Shown: one piece after another, positions 44,893-55,613 of the stretch | Layout: the number at the start of each line of letters is the position of its first letter | Numbering within the stretch: position 1 is the first letter of the stretch | Source: Papio anubis | Taxonomy: Eukaryota > Chordata > Mammalia > Primates > Cercopithecidae | Assembly: GCF_008728515.1 (NCBI RefSeq) | Contig: NC_044990.1 | Location: 9,383,156 to 9,447,155 of the forward strand | DNA: 64,000 nt | Direction of reading: 5' to 3' | Program-made: the position numbers and the translations under genes | Notes under the pieces: model-generated | Told to the model about the DNA's origin: nothing | Seen by the model: the letters and a program-made list of their open reading frames with translations, nothing else | Database searches by the model: none

Positions 44893-45193
44893 TTTTTTTT
44901 TTTTTTTTTTTGAGACGGAGTCTTGCTCTGTCGCCCGGGCTGGAGTGCAGTGGCCGGATCTCAGCTCACTGCAAGCTCCGCCTCCCAGGTTTACGCCATT
45001 CTCCTGCCTCAGCCTCCCGTGTAGCTGGGACTACAGGCGACAGCCACCTCGCCCAGCTAGTTTTTTGTATTTTTTAGTAGAGACGGGGTTTCACCGTGTT
45101 AGCCAGGATGGTCTCGATCTCCTGACCTTGTGATCCGCCCGTCTCGGCCTCCCAAAGTGCTGGGATTACAGGCTTGAGCCACCGCGCCCGGCC
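44893..45193 (-). mobile_element. Young AluY, AluYR-like (Old World monkey lineage)
   Basis: Nearly intact reverse Alu with low divergence. Lineage marks: GTGGCCGGATCTCAGC, GGTTTACGCCATTC, CACCTCGCCCAGCTAG followed by TTTTTTGTA, and GGCTTGAGCCACCG. I associate this combination with AluYR elements of macaques and baboons. AAAATCAACAT stands on both sides as target-site duplication. Confidence 0.85.
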
Positions 45194-45216
45194 CCAAAAT
45201 CAACATTTTGATTTTT

Positions 45217-45258
45217 CAGTAGAGATGAGAGAGGTGGATGAGCCACATCGCCTGGCCT
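45217..45258 (-). mobile_element. Tiny Alu scrap
   Basis: TCAGTAGAGATGAGAG and GAGCCACATCGCCTGGCC: two short bits of a reversed Alu fused by deletion. Confidence 0.6.
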
Positions 45259-45335
45259 GAGTCAGTTGATTCTTGAGTAGAGTTATTTAAAAACCTTTAG
45301 GACCTTAACAATTTTTTTAAAAAACTCCCAAGTTT

Positions 45336-45654
45336 TATTTATTTATTTACTTATTTATTTATTTATTTATTTTTGAGACAGAGTTTCACCCTTTCTCCCA
45401 GGCTGGAGTGTAGTAGTGTAATCTTGGCTCACTGCAACTTCCGCCTGCTGTGTTCAAGCGATTCTCCTGCCTCAGCCTCCCAGGTAGCTGGGACTACAGG
45501 TGCCCACCACCACACCCAGCTAATTTTTATAATTTTAGTAGAGATGGGGTTTCACCATGTTGGGCAGGATGGTCTCGATCTCTTGATCTCGTGATCTGCC
45601 TGCCTCGGCCTCCCCAAGTGCTGGGATTACAGGTGTGAGCCACCGTGCCTGGCC
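45336..45654 (-). mobile_element. Alu element with (TTTA)n tail
   Basis: Reverse Alu: TTTATTTATTTACTTATTTA tail, GAGACAGAGTTTCACCC, end CACCGTGCCTGGCC. Confidence 0.93.
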
Positions 45655-45775
45655 AAAATCAATATTATTTCTAATGGTACATTGTAATTATCTATAGAAG
45701 CTCAATATATATAAATTCAGACATGAAAGTTTGCAATGCTGCCTTCTAAAAGTTAAGTTCTTAAAAGAAACATGA

Positions 45776-46070
45776 GGCCAGGCACGGTGGCTCACGCCCA
45801 TAATCCCAGCACTCTGGGAGGCCGAGGTGGGCGGATCACTTGAGGTCAGGAGGTTGAGACCAGCCTGGCCAAGACGGTGAAACCCCATCTCTACTAAAAG
45901 ATACAAAAATTAGCCAGGAGTGGTGGTGGGTGCCTGTAATCCCAGCTAATCAGGAGACTGAGACAGGAGAATCGCTTGAACCTAGGTGCAGTGAGCTGAG
46001 ATTGTGCCAGTGCTCTCCAGCCTGGGCAACAGAGCAAGACTCCATCTAAAAAAAAAAAAAACAAAAGACA
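45776..46070 (+). mobile_element. Alu element
   Basis: Forward Alu with a small right-arm deletion (AACCTAGGTGCAGTGAGC). AAACATGA flanks both sides. Confidence 0.92.
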
Positions 46071-46790
46071 AAAAAACATGAAATTTACACTGCTTTTCAG
46101 TGACCTGTGTAGGGTAAAATCCAATACTCATCAATGTATGAAAAAGATTCCTATGGGGTTGTCTAGAGGATAAATTATATATAATTAATTCAGTTTCATG
46201 TTGGCCTACTGGCCACTATTAAATGAAACGTGTATGCCTTGAAAGAATGTTGATCTACGTCTTGGTTTTAAAACAGTATGTGAAAATGTTGTTATTTAAT
46301 CTTATTTAAAGAAAAAAAATCTGATACAGTTACTAATTAGTAAGTTTTGGAGATTATGTAGGTTTTTACAAGGTACAGTGACGCAATGAAGTGAAAAGCA
46401 GAAAAGCTCTAATGCTCTTGCAAAATTTTCAGAGTTTTTCTACCCATTCCAATTGATCTAGGCATTCACTTTTTGCAGTTCTGCAATTACTTGAATATAA
46501 AAGCTCTTTCTGTTAATCTCCAACCTGAGAAGTAGTAAGGTAACAGAAGTATAAAGGGGAGTGGACATTTCAATCCAATGGTTTTCCAGGTGTTTCAGGC
46601 TTCTTATCTGCTTGCTTTTGAAGGTTTACTCCTTTCACAATTCCCCCCACTGTTGTAGGCTCGAACCTTTATAAAATCTTAGAAACCATGACCCTATTTT
46701 GTATCCCTTATATGTAAAATTGTCTGAATAGCCTTTTAAAAAGTTGTTACCTTTGCGTGAAAACTTTCCAAAGGTAGCTTGGTAAAATTC
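46071..46790. other. Intergenic unique sequence
   Basis: AT-rich; no gene. Confidence 0.5.
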
Positions 46791-47044
46791 ACCAAATTTG
46801 GCTCATCTTTTGATTCAGTGATTTCACTTTGAGGAATATATTTATATCCTAATGAAATAATTATGGGCAAAGGTGTGAGCATAAAGAAAGGGTAGTCATG
46901 TTACCCTCATATGTAACAGTAAAAAATTATAAACTAAATGTCTAATAATATGGAATTGATTTAATAATTTATGGTATTTTACATTCAGGCACTAAAAATA
47001 ATGCCTAGCAGAATACGAATATATCATGACATAGACTTTTTTAA
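46791..47044 (+). mobile_element. Ancient L1M/HAL1-like fragment, first part
   Basis: GATTCAGTGATTTCACTTTGA, TATCCTAATGAAATAATTATG and TAAACTAAATGTCTAATAATA have the typical order of an old L1 ORF2 end. It seems to continue at 47647-47735 after two Alus. Confidence 0.55.
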
Positions 47045-47045
47045 T

Positions 47046-47346
47046 ATTTATATTTATTTATTTATTTATTTTGAGATGGAGTTTTGCTCTTGTCCAGACT
47101 GGAGTGCAATGGTGCGATCTAGGCTCACTGCAACCTCTGACTCGTGGGTTCAAGCATTTCTCCTGCCTCAGGCTACCGAGTAGCTTATAGGCGCCCACCA
47201 CCATGCCCAGTTTATTTTTGTATTTTAGTAGAGACAGGGTTTCACCATGTTGGCCAGGCTGGTCTCGAACTCCTGACCTCAGGTGATCCACCCACCTCGG
47301 CCTCCCAAAGTGCTGGGATTACAGGTGTGAGCCACCGCGTCCGGCC
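47046..47346 (-). mobile_element. Alu element
   Basis: Reverse Alu, (TTTA)n tail, end CCGCGTCCGGCC; first of two tandem reverse Alus bounded by GACATAGACTTTT at 47030 and 47647. Confidence 0.92.
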
Positions 47347-47349
47347 GAC

Positions 47350-47646
47350 TTTTTTATTTTTTTAAAGACAGAGTCTTGCTCTGTTGCCCAGGCTGAAGTG
47401 TAGCGGCACCATCTCAGTTCACTGCAACCTCCACCTCCTGGGTTCAAGCGATTCTTGTGCTTCAGTCACCCGAGTAGCTGGGACTATAGGCGCATGCCAC
47501 CATACCCGGTTAATCTTTGTATTTCTAGTAAAGACAAGGTTTCACCATGTTGGCCAGGCTGGTCTCAAACTCATGGCCTGAAGTGATGCACCTGCTTTGG
47601 CCTCCCAAAGTACTAGGATTACAGGTGTGTGCCACTGTGCCCAGCT
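47350..47646 (-). mobile_element. Alu element
   Basis: Reverse Alu from AAAGACAGAGTCTTGCTCTG to CACTGTGCCCAGCT; second of the tandem pair. Confidence 0.92.
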
Positions 47647-48287
47647 GACATAGACTTTTGTTCAAGATAGACTGTGAAGTAGAAAAAGTAGCTTACAAAT
47701 GCAATATTTGTAAATTATTACCATTTTTAAAAACATATATATATGTATGTATATCTATATGCACACAACACTACAAAAAGACAACTTAATTTAAATATGG
47801 GTGAAGAACTTGAATTAGTTCTCCAAAGAATACAAATGGCCAATAAACAGAAGAAAAGACACTCAGTATCATCAGTCATTAGGGAGACACAAAACCACAA
47901 TGAGATTCCACTTCACACCTACTAGGATGGCTATAATTTTAAAAAATAGAAAATAGGAAGTGCCGGCAAGGTTGTAGAGAAATTGAAACCCTCATACATC
48001 ATTGGTGGGAATGTGAAATGGTGCAGCTGTGGAGAACAGTTTGGCAGTTCCTCAAAAAGTTAGACATAAAATTACTATATGACCTGACAATTCCACTCCT
48101 AGATATATACCCAAAGAATTGAAAACAAGAACTCAAACAAATACATGTACACGCATGTTCATAGCAGCACTATTCACAATAACCACAAGGTAGAAACAGC
48201 CTAAGACCTTATCACTGGATGAATGAATAAGGAATTATGGTATATACACACAATAGAGTATTATTCAACCTTAAAAAGGAATGAATG

Positions 48288-48594
48288 GGCCGGGAGTGGT
48301 GGCTCAGGCCTATAATCCCAGCACTTTGGGAGGCTGAGGCGGGCGGATCACCTGAGGTCAGGAGTTCAAGACCAGCCTGGCCAACATGGAGAAACCCCGT
48401 CTCTACTAAAAATACAGAAAATTAGCCGGGCATGGTGGTGGGTGCCTGTAATCCGAGCTACTCAGGAGGCTGAAACAGAATTGCTTGAACCTGGGAGGTG
48501 GAGGTTGCAGTGAGCCGAGATTGCACCACTGCACTCTAGCTTGGGTGACAAGAGTGAAACTGTCTCCAAAAAACAAAAAACAAAACAACAAAAA
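48288..48594 (+). mobile_element. Alu element inserted in the L1
   Basis: Forward Alu. AAAAAGGAATGAATG on both sides is the target-site duplication. Confidence 0.94.
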
Positions 48595-48604
48595 AGGAAT
48601 GAAT

Positions 48605-48895
48605 GGCTAGGTGTGGAGGCTCACACCTGTAATCCCAGCACTTTGGGAGGCTGAAGCAGAAGGATGGCTTGAGGGTAGGAGTTTGAGACCAGCCTGGGCA
48701 ACATGGAAAGACCTCATCTTTACTAAAAATTTAAAAATTAGTCACACATGGTGGCATGCACTTGTAGTCTGAGCTACTGGGGAGGCTGAGGTAGGAGGAT
48801 CATTTGAGCCCAGGAATTCAAGGCTGCAGTGAACTCTGATTGTGCCACTGTATTCCAACCTGGGTGACACAGTGAGAATCTGTTTACAAAAGAAA
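48605..48895 (+). mobile_element. Alu element inserted in the L1, J-like
   Basis: Forward Alu from GGCTAGGTGTGGAGGCTCAC to AAAAGAAAAAAAG, just after the target-site copy of the previous Alu. Confidence 0.91.
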
Positions 48896-49224
48896 AAAAG
48901 ATTAAAGTACTGATACATGATAAATATGAATGAACTGTGAAAATATTACATGAAGTAAAAGAAGCCAGACGCAAAATGTCACATATTGTGACTGCATTTA
49001 CATGAAATATCTAGAATAGATACATCCATAGAGACAATGTAGATTGGTGGTTGCCAAGGGCCAGTGGAGAAGAAAATAATGGGTACAGGGATGCCTTTTT
49101 GGGTGATGAAATCATACTGGAACTAGATAGAGGTGATGGTCGCAGAACATTTTGAATGTACTAAATGCCACTGAACTGTTCACTTTAAAAGGTTAATTTT
49201 GTTATATGAATCTCACCTTAATTT

Positions 49225-49280
49225 TTAAAATCTATCTCTATATATCTGTATCTATATATATTACATGTTATATATAGAAA
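49225..49280. repeat. TA/TCTA-rich microsatellite
   Basis: TATCTCTATATATCTGTATC and TATATATATTACATG words. Confidence 0.75.
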
Positions 49281-50859
49281 CTGGCCTTAGGACACATAAT
49301 GTGGTAATAGTCTTGCTGACTGGTAGAATTATAGATTTTTGTTTTATTTATTTTGTTTCAATAATATAAGTTTCATTCATAATAAGGGCAACCGATTTTT
49401 CAAAAGTTATAGTCGTGTGTAGCATATTGCATCTTGCTTCTACTTCCAGAAGATCAGGCTACTGTCCTAAGCAGCATCTATTATTTCAGTGATTACCAGC
49501 CCTTTAGAATCAGATGGCCTATAACTTTCTACATGACTGGGAACATTTTTGTTTGGTTTGGTTTGACTCAGTTCAGAAATGTTCTGTCTAAGTAAATCAA
49601 AGGAGAAAGCCAGAGAAGATCCTCAGTGATGGCAGACTGTACTGGCTATCCCCGCATAGCAAAAATTGTAGCCATAGCAGGAGAACTCAGGCCTGGAAGT
49701 GAGGGGCAATGAGGAAGCTTTCCAGCCTCTTTGTTGCTGTCCTTAAGGGAAGGGGAAGGAGCTCACATCTTTTTTGCACCTACTGTGAGCCTGGCGCTGC
49801 TGGAGTGTTTTGATACTGCCATTTGTCCTTGAGCAAGCCTCCGAATCCCTACGGGCCTCTGTCAAAATGCACAGATTAGACTACAGTAGCCCTTAGAGCC
49901 CGTTCGCCTCTAATGTGCTAGGACCCTACACTAGTGCTATGCCTTATTCTGTCCCTCCCTGAAAAGAGGCTCTCTGGTCAGCCTCTCTGCTTCTGAGCCT
50001 AAGTGTGCCTAGCCCCATTCCCTGTGTCCAAGCCCCAGCCAGGCTGATTCCAGATGGCAGAGCGAGGCCTGGGGAAGTGGGGCTTGGGGTGTAGGCGTGG
50101 GGGAGCTGCAATATCTTTGCTCTGAGCAGCCTCCAAGTTTTTACTCTTCATCTCTTCCAGGGATTACGGTGGCACCTGAGGCTGTGGCAACTGAGCATCT
50201 TGTTTTTCTTTATCTTTAGGAGCATTCTCGCACACTCAACAGATCCTTATTTTATTTTAGGGCTTTTTATTCTCTTACTTGGTTATGCTCAGATCACTTT
50301 ATAAAATAAGCTCTGATTGAAACCCAATAAACAAAACTAGGGTACAGTCAACACCTGTGAAGAGGAGAAAAAAAACCCAGAAAGCAAAAGCTAACAAACA
50401 AAATATGGTAAAGCCTCTGTTGAGAGATTCTATGTAATTCTAAGGAACTAAGCTTAATTTCACTTTAAGCATATAAATACAATTTCATTTATAAGCACAT
50501 TCGGAGTATGTCCTTTGCCATAAAGTATCATCTCCAGCAAGGAACTGGTGAACTTTATTCCTAAGGCAAATCCTCAGAATCCATTCTGCCTTTCCAAATA
50601 CGTGTCTCCCAATGGCTAGTATCTGGGCCACACATGTCGTCTTTCGCTACACCTTATTGAACGACTTGCTTTTCCAAAACTGTTGGCTGCAGCTTCTGTA
50701 AGATTGATATACAATCTCTGCTAGAAAAGACCCTCTCCAGAATAAAACAAACCAAAAAACTACCACATACTTCCATTTAGGAAAGAGTATATCAAAATGG
50801 GAAAGAACCTCCTCATTTTCACACAGTGGGTTACTTATTTAGTTACTGCAGTAACTTGA
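49281..50859. other. Intergenic unique sequence downstream of HMGB1
   Basis: No gene. Reverse AATAAA signals at 50251-50256 and 50266-50271 could serve a very long HMGB1 3' UTR, but nothing proves that. Confidence 0.4.
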
Positions 50860-50981
50860 GAGAAATAGTTTAGCAGTTTAGGCCGGGCACTGTGGCTCAC
50901 GCCTGTAATCTCAGCAACAGGGCTGAGGAGGGAGGGAGGATAGTTTGAGGCTAGGAGTTTGAGAAATAGTTTAGCAGTTTA
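50860..50981 (+). mobile_element. 3'-truncated Alu piece between perfect 21-base duplications
   Basis: The first 80 bases of an Alu (50881-50960, starting GGCCGGGCACTGTGGCTCAC) sit between identical 21-base copies at 50860-50880 and 50961-50981 that contain AAATAGTTTAGCAG. There is no right monomer and no A tail. Confidence 0.85.
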
Positions 50982-51179
50982 AATAAAGCAGTGGTTTGAC
51001 CTAAGAGTCTTTCAGTTGACTCTGCCTGTGCTTCTTATTCTGGTCAGGTAGCTCTGGACAAATGACAGTATTTTAGTATTTTAATTTCTCATTTTTAAAA
51101 ATTGAGTCACAGAGCCAAAGAAAAACCAGTAAAAATATTAATTGCAAAATCATTGTTAAAATGTTTCACAGCATAAATA

Positions 51180-51420
51180 CAGCTTTTGTGGGCGGGGGGC
51201 AATTTATCAACATGTTCCAAAATGTTAAATGCAAATGTCTTTTGACTCAGCAGTTCTACTTTTGAGGTATCTGAAGACCCACACGTGCCTGAGAGAAATG
51301 GACAGATGTTCAGTGCAGTACTGTTAAACAGCGAAAAATAGGAAACAATCTAAATGTCCATCAGTAAGGGAATGAGAAAAAGTATTACGGATCATATACA
51401 AGTGAGATCGAAAACAGAAA
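51180..51420 (+). mobile_element. Ancient L1M fragment
   Basis: GACTCAGCAGTTCTACTTTTG, GTTCAGTGCAGTACTGTTA and AAACAATCTAAATGTCCATC match the order of an old L1 ORF2 end. Highly decayed. Confidence 0.6.
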
Positions 51421-51570
51421 AAATATATATTATGGAGCACCATACTGTGGAATGTCACGTGACTGAATTATGTGACTAAAGAGAACAATCAATATGAGTA
51501 CATAATTTACAGGGATCTCTCTAATCCCTTTTCCACTTTTTAAAATGGTATTTAGTATATTCACAAAATT

Positions 51571-51698
51571 ATGTATTTTTAGTAGACAAGGTCTCACCAT
51601 GTTGCCCAGGCTAGTGTCAAACTCCTGGCCTCAAGTGATCCTCCCACCTCGGCCTCCCAAAGTGCTGGGATTGTAAGTGTGAGCTACTGTGCCTGGCT
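51571..51698 (-). mobile_element. Alu right-arm fragment
   Basis: Reverse half-Alu: GTATTTTTAGTAGACAAGG to GAGCTACTGTGCCTGGCT. Confidence 0.83.
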
Positions 51699-51841
51699 TT
51701 CCACTGATTTTCTATTTCTGGATTCTAGCGTGTGCATACCTTTGCCCACCATTGCTCATGCTCACTTACAGGTTTATTCATATTACTGCAGATTTTATTC
51801 CTACTTCCTTTTCAGCGGATGCCCAATAAATTCAACTAAAC

Positions 51842-51978
51842 TAGGCACAGTGGTGTGTCCCTGTAATCCCAGCTACTTGAGAAGCTGACACGGGAGGATT
51901 ATTTGAGCAGATTCGGAGACCAGCCTGGGCAACACAGAAATTCTATGTAATCTCTCATGTCAAAATAAGTAAGTAAAA
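51842..51978 (+). mobile_element. Alu monomer-size fragment
   Basis: Forward AGGCACAGTGGTGTGTCCCT, CAGCCTGGGCAACACAG, ending AAATAAGTAAGTAAAAA. It is the last Alu-related sequence before the Alu-free HMGB1 block. Confidence 0.75.
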
Positions 51979-52552
51979 ATTCAACTAATTAGAAGGTCCA
52001 AACCAATTGACATGCCTAAAGACATCTAACATTTCTTCCTGGCAGAGATTATGTCTTAGACCAAAACCCCCTGGAAGACGAGCATTACATATTCTGGAGT
52101 GTGGCATATTATGTTTTTGTCATTCCATGTCGTATGGCATTTCCTTCATGATGTATTGTGAAACAAGCAATTCTAGAACAGAGCAACATTTTGCCTCATT
52201 AATCGGGGAGCAACGTGGCATAGACCCAGGGAATTTCCCAAGTTATGGCAAGTGTTAGCACTGCCTTGGTATTAAAAGGGGACAAGAAAACGAACCACCT
52301 TCCATCTTTTGCTGGATAGCCAATAAAATCACTTTCTGGCTTTAATCTAGTTTTAAAAGGCATTTCAAGGGCCATTTGAAAGTGACACAAAGCACAAGTA
52401 TGAAAAAGAAATTCAAATATCACACTGTCTAATAAAAGAGCCTAATCACTTTAGCAAGTTAATTCTAAGACTTAAGCTGTGTACAGTGTGTGCAAATTTG
52501 CAGATACCTTACCATCATATTCAAGTGTCTTACTGGTACTGAAAGCTATCAG

Positions 52553-52664
52553 ACCCTTTCAGGAGGCGTGTTGTACCAAGCAGACTTAAATGTGAACTTT
52601 CATCAAGAACCCTTTCAGGAGACATACTGTACCAAGCAGAACTAAATGTGAACTTTCATCAAGG
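52553..52664. repeat. 56-base tandem duplication
   Basis: Copies 52553-52608 and 52609-52664 share ACCCTTTCAGGAG, TGTACCAAGCAGA and TAAATGTGAACTTTCATCAA. They differ at about 7 of 56 positions. Confidence 0.9.
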
Positions 52665-53105
52665 GCTATGCGATGTCAAGCAAGGTAGTGCCCATGTATT
52701 TCATTCAAAAACCACTGTTGTCTCTCCTGTGATTTTCAACACAGTTAAATCCTACAATGTCTGAGCAATGGTTACATTTCCTTTAGTAAGGGAAATACCT
52801 GTTGAATGGGTATGTGTCACATGGGCGCTTTCCCTATCTTTATCATTTAACCATTACTCCTGGGGTACACAGGACACACAAATTTCATTTTTCAGATTTC
52901 ACTTTAAGAAAATTAATAAATACAGCAAACATTAACAACACTGTGATGGGACGATCATCAGAACTAATGATAACTAATCAGCAATAGCTCTCAACCTTTG
53001 CACAGCAAAGTTAGGAAATTTGACTCGTTAATCAATATGCCATATGCCTCTTTAAAATGCAAAAAAAACTAAGACTTATACATCTTAGTTCATTAGTTTT
53101 AAAAA

Positions 53106-53139
53106 GCATCTTCATTTTAAAAGTTGGCCCAATTAATTA
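53106..53139. repeat. 34-base direct repeat, distal copy
   Basis: Starts GCATCTTCATTTTAAAAG and ends GGCCCAATTAATTA. One mismatch to the copy at 54343-54376. Confidence 0.9.
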
Positions 53140-53959
53140 TAGATTGTTTAGTCTTTTCTTAATGTCAACAAAGTCTTTAAACCCCACAGCACTGTAACTA
53201 TCTTGGCATTAGAATAGTTTCTATACACTTTCTAAAAAAAATCATCTTCAGTTACAAGGTTTTACACTTAATTATCCAAATTGCCTCCCATTTCCATTTA
53301 CTTGAGTTTTAGACATCCAACTTCTAGGGGATACTGTTGGAACACCAAACCAAACTATGCTAATCTTCAGATTTAAGAGGGTTTTTGTCCATTTTCTTAA
53401 GATCTGTGGTCAAGAATAAATCCTAAAAAACTGTTCCCATTCTCAACATCTTAAAAAAATGGTAGCTGTCATGACATACCTACTAAAGTTACAGTCTCCT
53501 TGAGCCAGAATTCATTTTAAACCGATCAGAATTACTACTGTTGACAATGGTTATTTCTATATAGTAGAAACTTCCATCTAAATCAGATTGAGTCATTTGT
53601 TCCTCTTAACAAAAAATCTGATGTTGACACAATTGCAGCCTATCACTAACCCTGCTTTTCACTTGCATGTATCTTTTTAGAAATCTTGTTTAAATCATTC
53701 TGAAAGTAAAACTAGTTTTTCCTCATTTATATATAGCACCGAGAGTACTTGCAATGTTTGACAAAACCTTTTACCAGCCCATTAACCTATTTATAAGCAT
53801 AAAGTGAGTATTTTTAAAGGGAAACTTTGCCATCCCTTATACTTATTTAAAAGGTACTAAGAGATATTATTAGAGACAAGATTTAAAAATATGTAACAAA
53901 ATCTTAAATTCTTAAGTGAAAGCCATTTAACTAATATTTAAAACCTCTGCAATTATTAG

Positions 53960-53965
53960 TTTATT
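53960..53965 (-). terminator. HMGB1 distal polyadenylation signal
   Basis: TTTATT on the plus strand, AATAAA on the gene strand, about 1.47 kb after the stop. It would fit the longer mRNA. Confidence 0.5.
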
Positions 53966-54342
53966 AGTATCATCCAGGACTCAGATGTTCAGTATTCCTC
54001 CTGAAATTACATAAACCAATGCAAATGGAAAGAATCCAAGTCAAAATTATATAACAAAACAGCACTCCATCACAAAAGCGTGTAAAATTACAAGAACGCT
54101 ATTTTAAAATACTGGCACTTTAAGAAAACGATAATCTCGAAAAACCACAAAATTGCCAAATTGTTCCCTAAACTGCTAAGCAGATAATGACTAATGAGTT
54201 TGTTTTGTAAAGAAAAATCATTCAAATAAATTGAATAATTCATACTGAGATGCAAAGTTTAAGTGTCTTCTTTCCTCCTATCTACTTCGATTTATAAAGG
54301 GGCAAACCATAATATAGGAAAATATACCCTATTTTGAATGTG

Positions 54343-54376
54343 GCATCTTCATTTTAAAAGCTGGCCCAATTAATTA
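54343..54376. repeat. 34-base direct repeat, proximal copy
   Basis: Same 34 bases as 53106-53139 with one T/C change, placed 1,237 bases away within the HMGB1 3' region. Confidence 0.9.
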
Positions 54377-54853
54377 AAAATACTTGTAATGGAAAGTCTC
54401 GTTTCCTGAGCAGTCCATATTGAGATAAATGGGAAAAGACATCTATAGCCAGCATTTTCATAGTCTTCACTGAGACTAATGTCAACAAAAAATTTAATAT
54501 GGCAGTCTTGTATTTTAAGCTCACGCTTTTGGGGATACATTCTCAGGTCTTCTTTAATGTGGGAACTGCAAAATATAACTGCCATTACATGGTAATGGGA
54601 GTTAAAGAATAGAGTCCTCATGTAAAGGTTAGAACATACTTTTCTATTAGTCCTTCAAGGACAGACTTTCAAAATGTTTGATTCTAATAATCCCATGCTT
54701 TGAGTAGACTGATTACTCTTCAGTTTGTAAATGTAAGTGGGCTATGTGAAATTTCTTAACTGATCAAGATTTTCGATGTTCAGTTATGGATGAAAACTAT
54801 CTCAACTTAACTTTACCCCCATTATGGTATGCAGGGTGTGTAGACAAAAGCTT

Positions 54854-54859
54854 TTTATT
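54854..54859 (-). terminator. HMGB1 proximal polyadenylation signal
   Basis: TTTATT on the plus strand (AATAAA on the gene strand), about 580 bases after the stop. Fits the 1.4 kb mRNA. Confidence 0.6.
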
Positions 54860-55439
54860 AGCTAACTATATGAAAGGATAAACACTGTAATAATTCATGT
54901 GATTCAAAATGGGCAAAAGCAAAAGACTAGCTTCCCCTCAAGAAAAATTTCAGACCTATGAAAAGGACAACAATACTAATAAAAAAAATTGTATTTACTT
55001 AGAAGCATTCAGAATGTCAACAAAACAGCTGCAACTTTTTTTTTTTTTTTTGCAATTACAGAGTGGTATTCAGTTAACAGAACAACAATTATTTCGTATA
55101 AGCTGCATCAGAGACAACTGAAGATGAAAAAACTACCATCCCCATATATAACTAATTTGTGCTGTGCACCAACAAGAACCTGCTTTAAATTTCCATGCCA
55201 ATTTACAACCCCCATACTGTACCAGGCAAGGTTAGTGGCTATTGAAAATACCACCAGGACAGGGCTATCTAAAGACACATTCGGTAGTGTGTTAACTATA
55301 CAAAAAAAGACACTGTACAGTTTAAAAACAAATCTTACACAGCCTTACATTTCAATTTTTTTTCTTTAAAAGGAGTGAGTTGTGTACAGGGGGGTTAAAT
55401 GCTTTATAGACAAGAAAAAAAAACTGCGCTAGAACCAAC

Positions 55440-55613
55440 TTATTCATCATCATCATCTTCTTCATCTTCATCTTCTTCATCTTCCTCCTCCTCCTCATCC
55501 TCTTCATCTTCCTCATCTTCCTCCTCTTCCTTCTTTTTCTTGCTTTTTTCAGCCTTGACAACTCCCTTTTTTGCTGCATCAGGCTTTCCTTTAGCTCGAT
55601 ATGCAGCAATATC
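55440..55613 (-). CDS. HMGB1: HMGB1 exon 5, coding part
   Basis: Codons 158-214 and the TAA stop: [16 protein letters not shown], the KSKKKK basic run, then 29 acidic residues encoded by GAA, GAG and GAT repeats. The acceptor reads TTTGGAAG/GATATTGC. Confidence 0.96.

Larger units (their letters stand above)
47790..49220 (+). mobile_element. LINE-1 (L1M-type) ORF2 tail and 3' end, split by two Alus
   Basis: Pieces 47790-48287 and 48896-49220. Diagnostic text: CACAATGAGATTCCACTTCA, GGTGGGAATGTGAAATGG, CACTCCTAGATATATACCC, GTTCATAGCAGCACTATTCAC, then AAGAAGCCAGACGC, GGTTGCCAAGGGCCAG and TGAACTGTTCACTTTAAAA. Reverse-transcriptase C-terminal remnants are broken by stops. Confidence 0.88.
51979..53939. 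other. Alu-free AT-rich sequence downstream of the HMGB1 polyadenylation sites
   Basis: Could include an extended HMGB1 3' UTR, since long AT-rich text continues without repeats. It contains the 56-base tandem duplication and one copy of a 34-base dispersed repeat. No other gene recognised. Confidence 0.4.
53940..55439 (-). other. HMGB1: HMGB1 3' UTR
   Basis: AT-rich sequence following the stop codon on the minus strand. AATAAA signals at 54854-54859 and 53960-53965 would give 3' UTRs of roughly 0.6 and 1.5 kb, in line with the about 1.4 and 2.4 kb HMGB1 mRNAs known in mammals. Exact cleavage points cannot be read from sequence. Confidence 0.7.
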
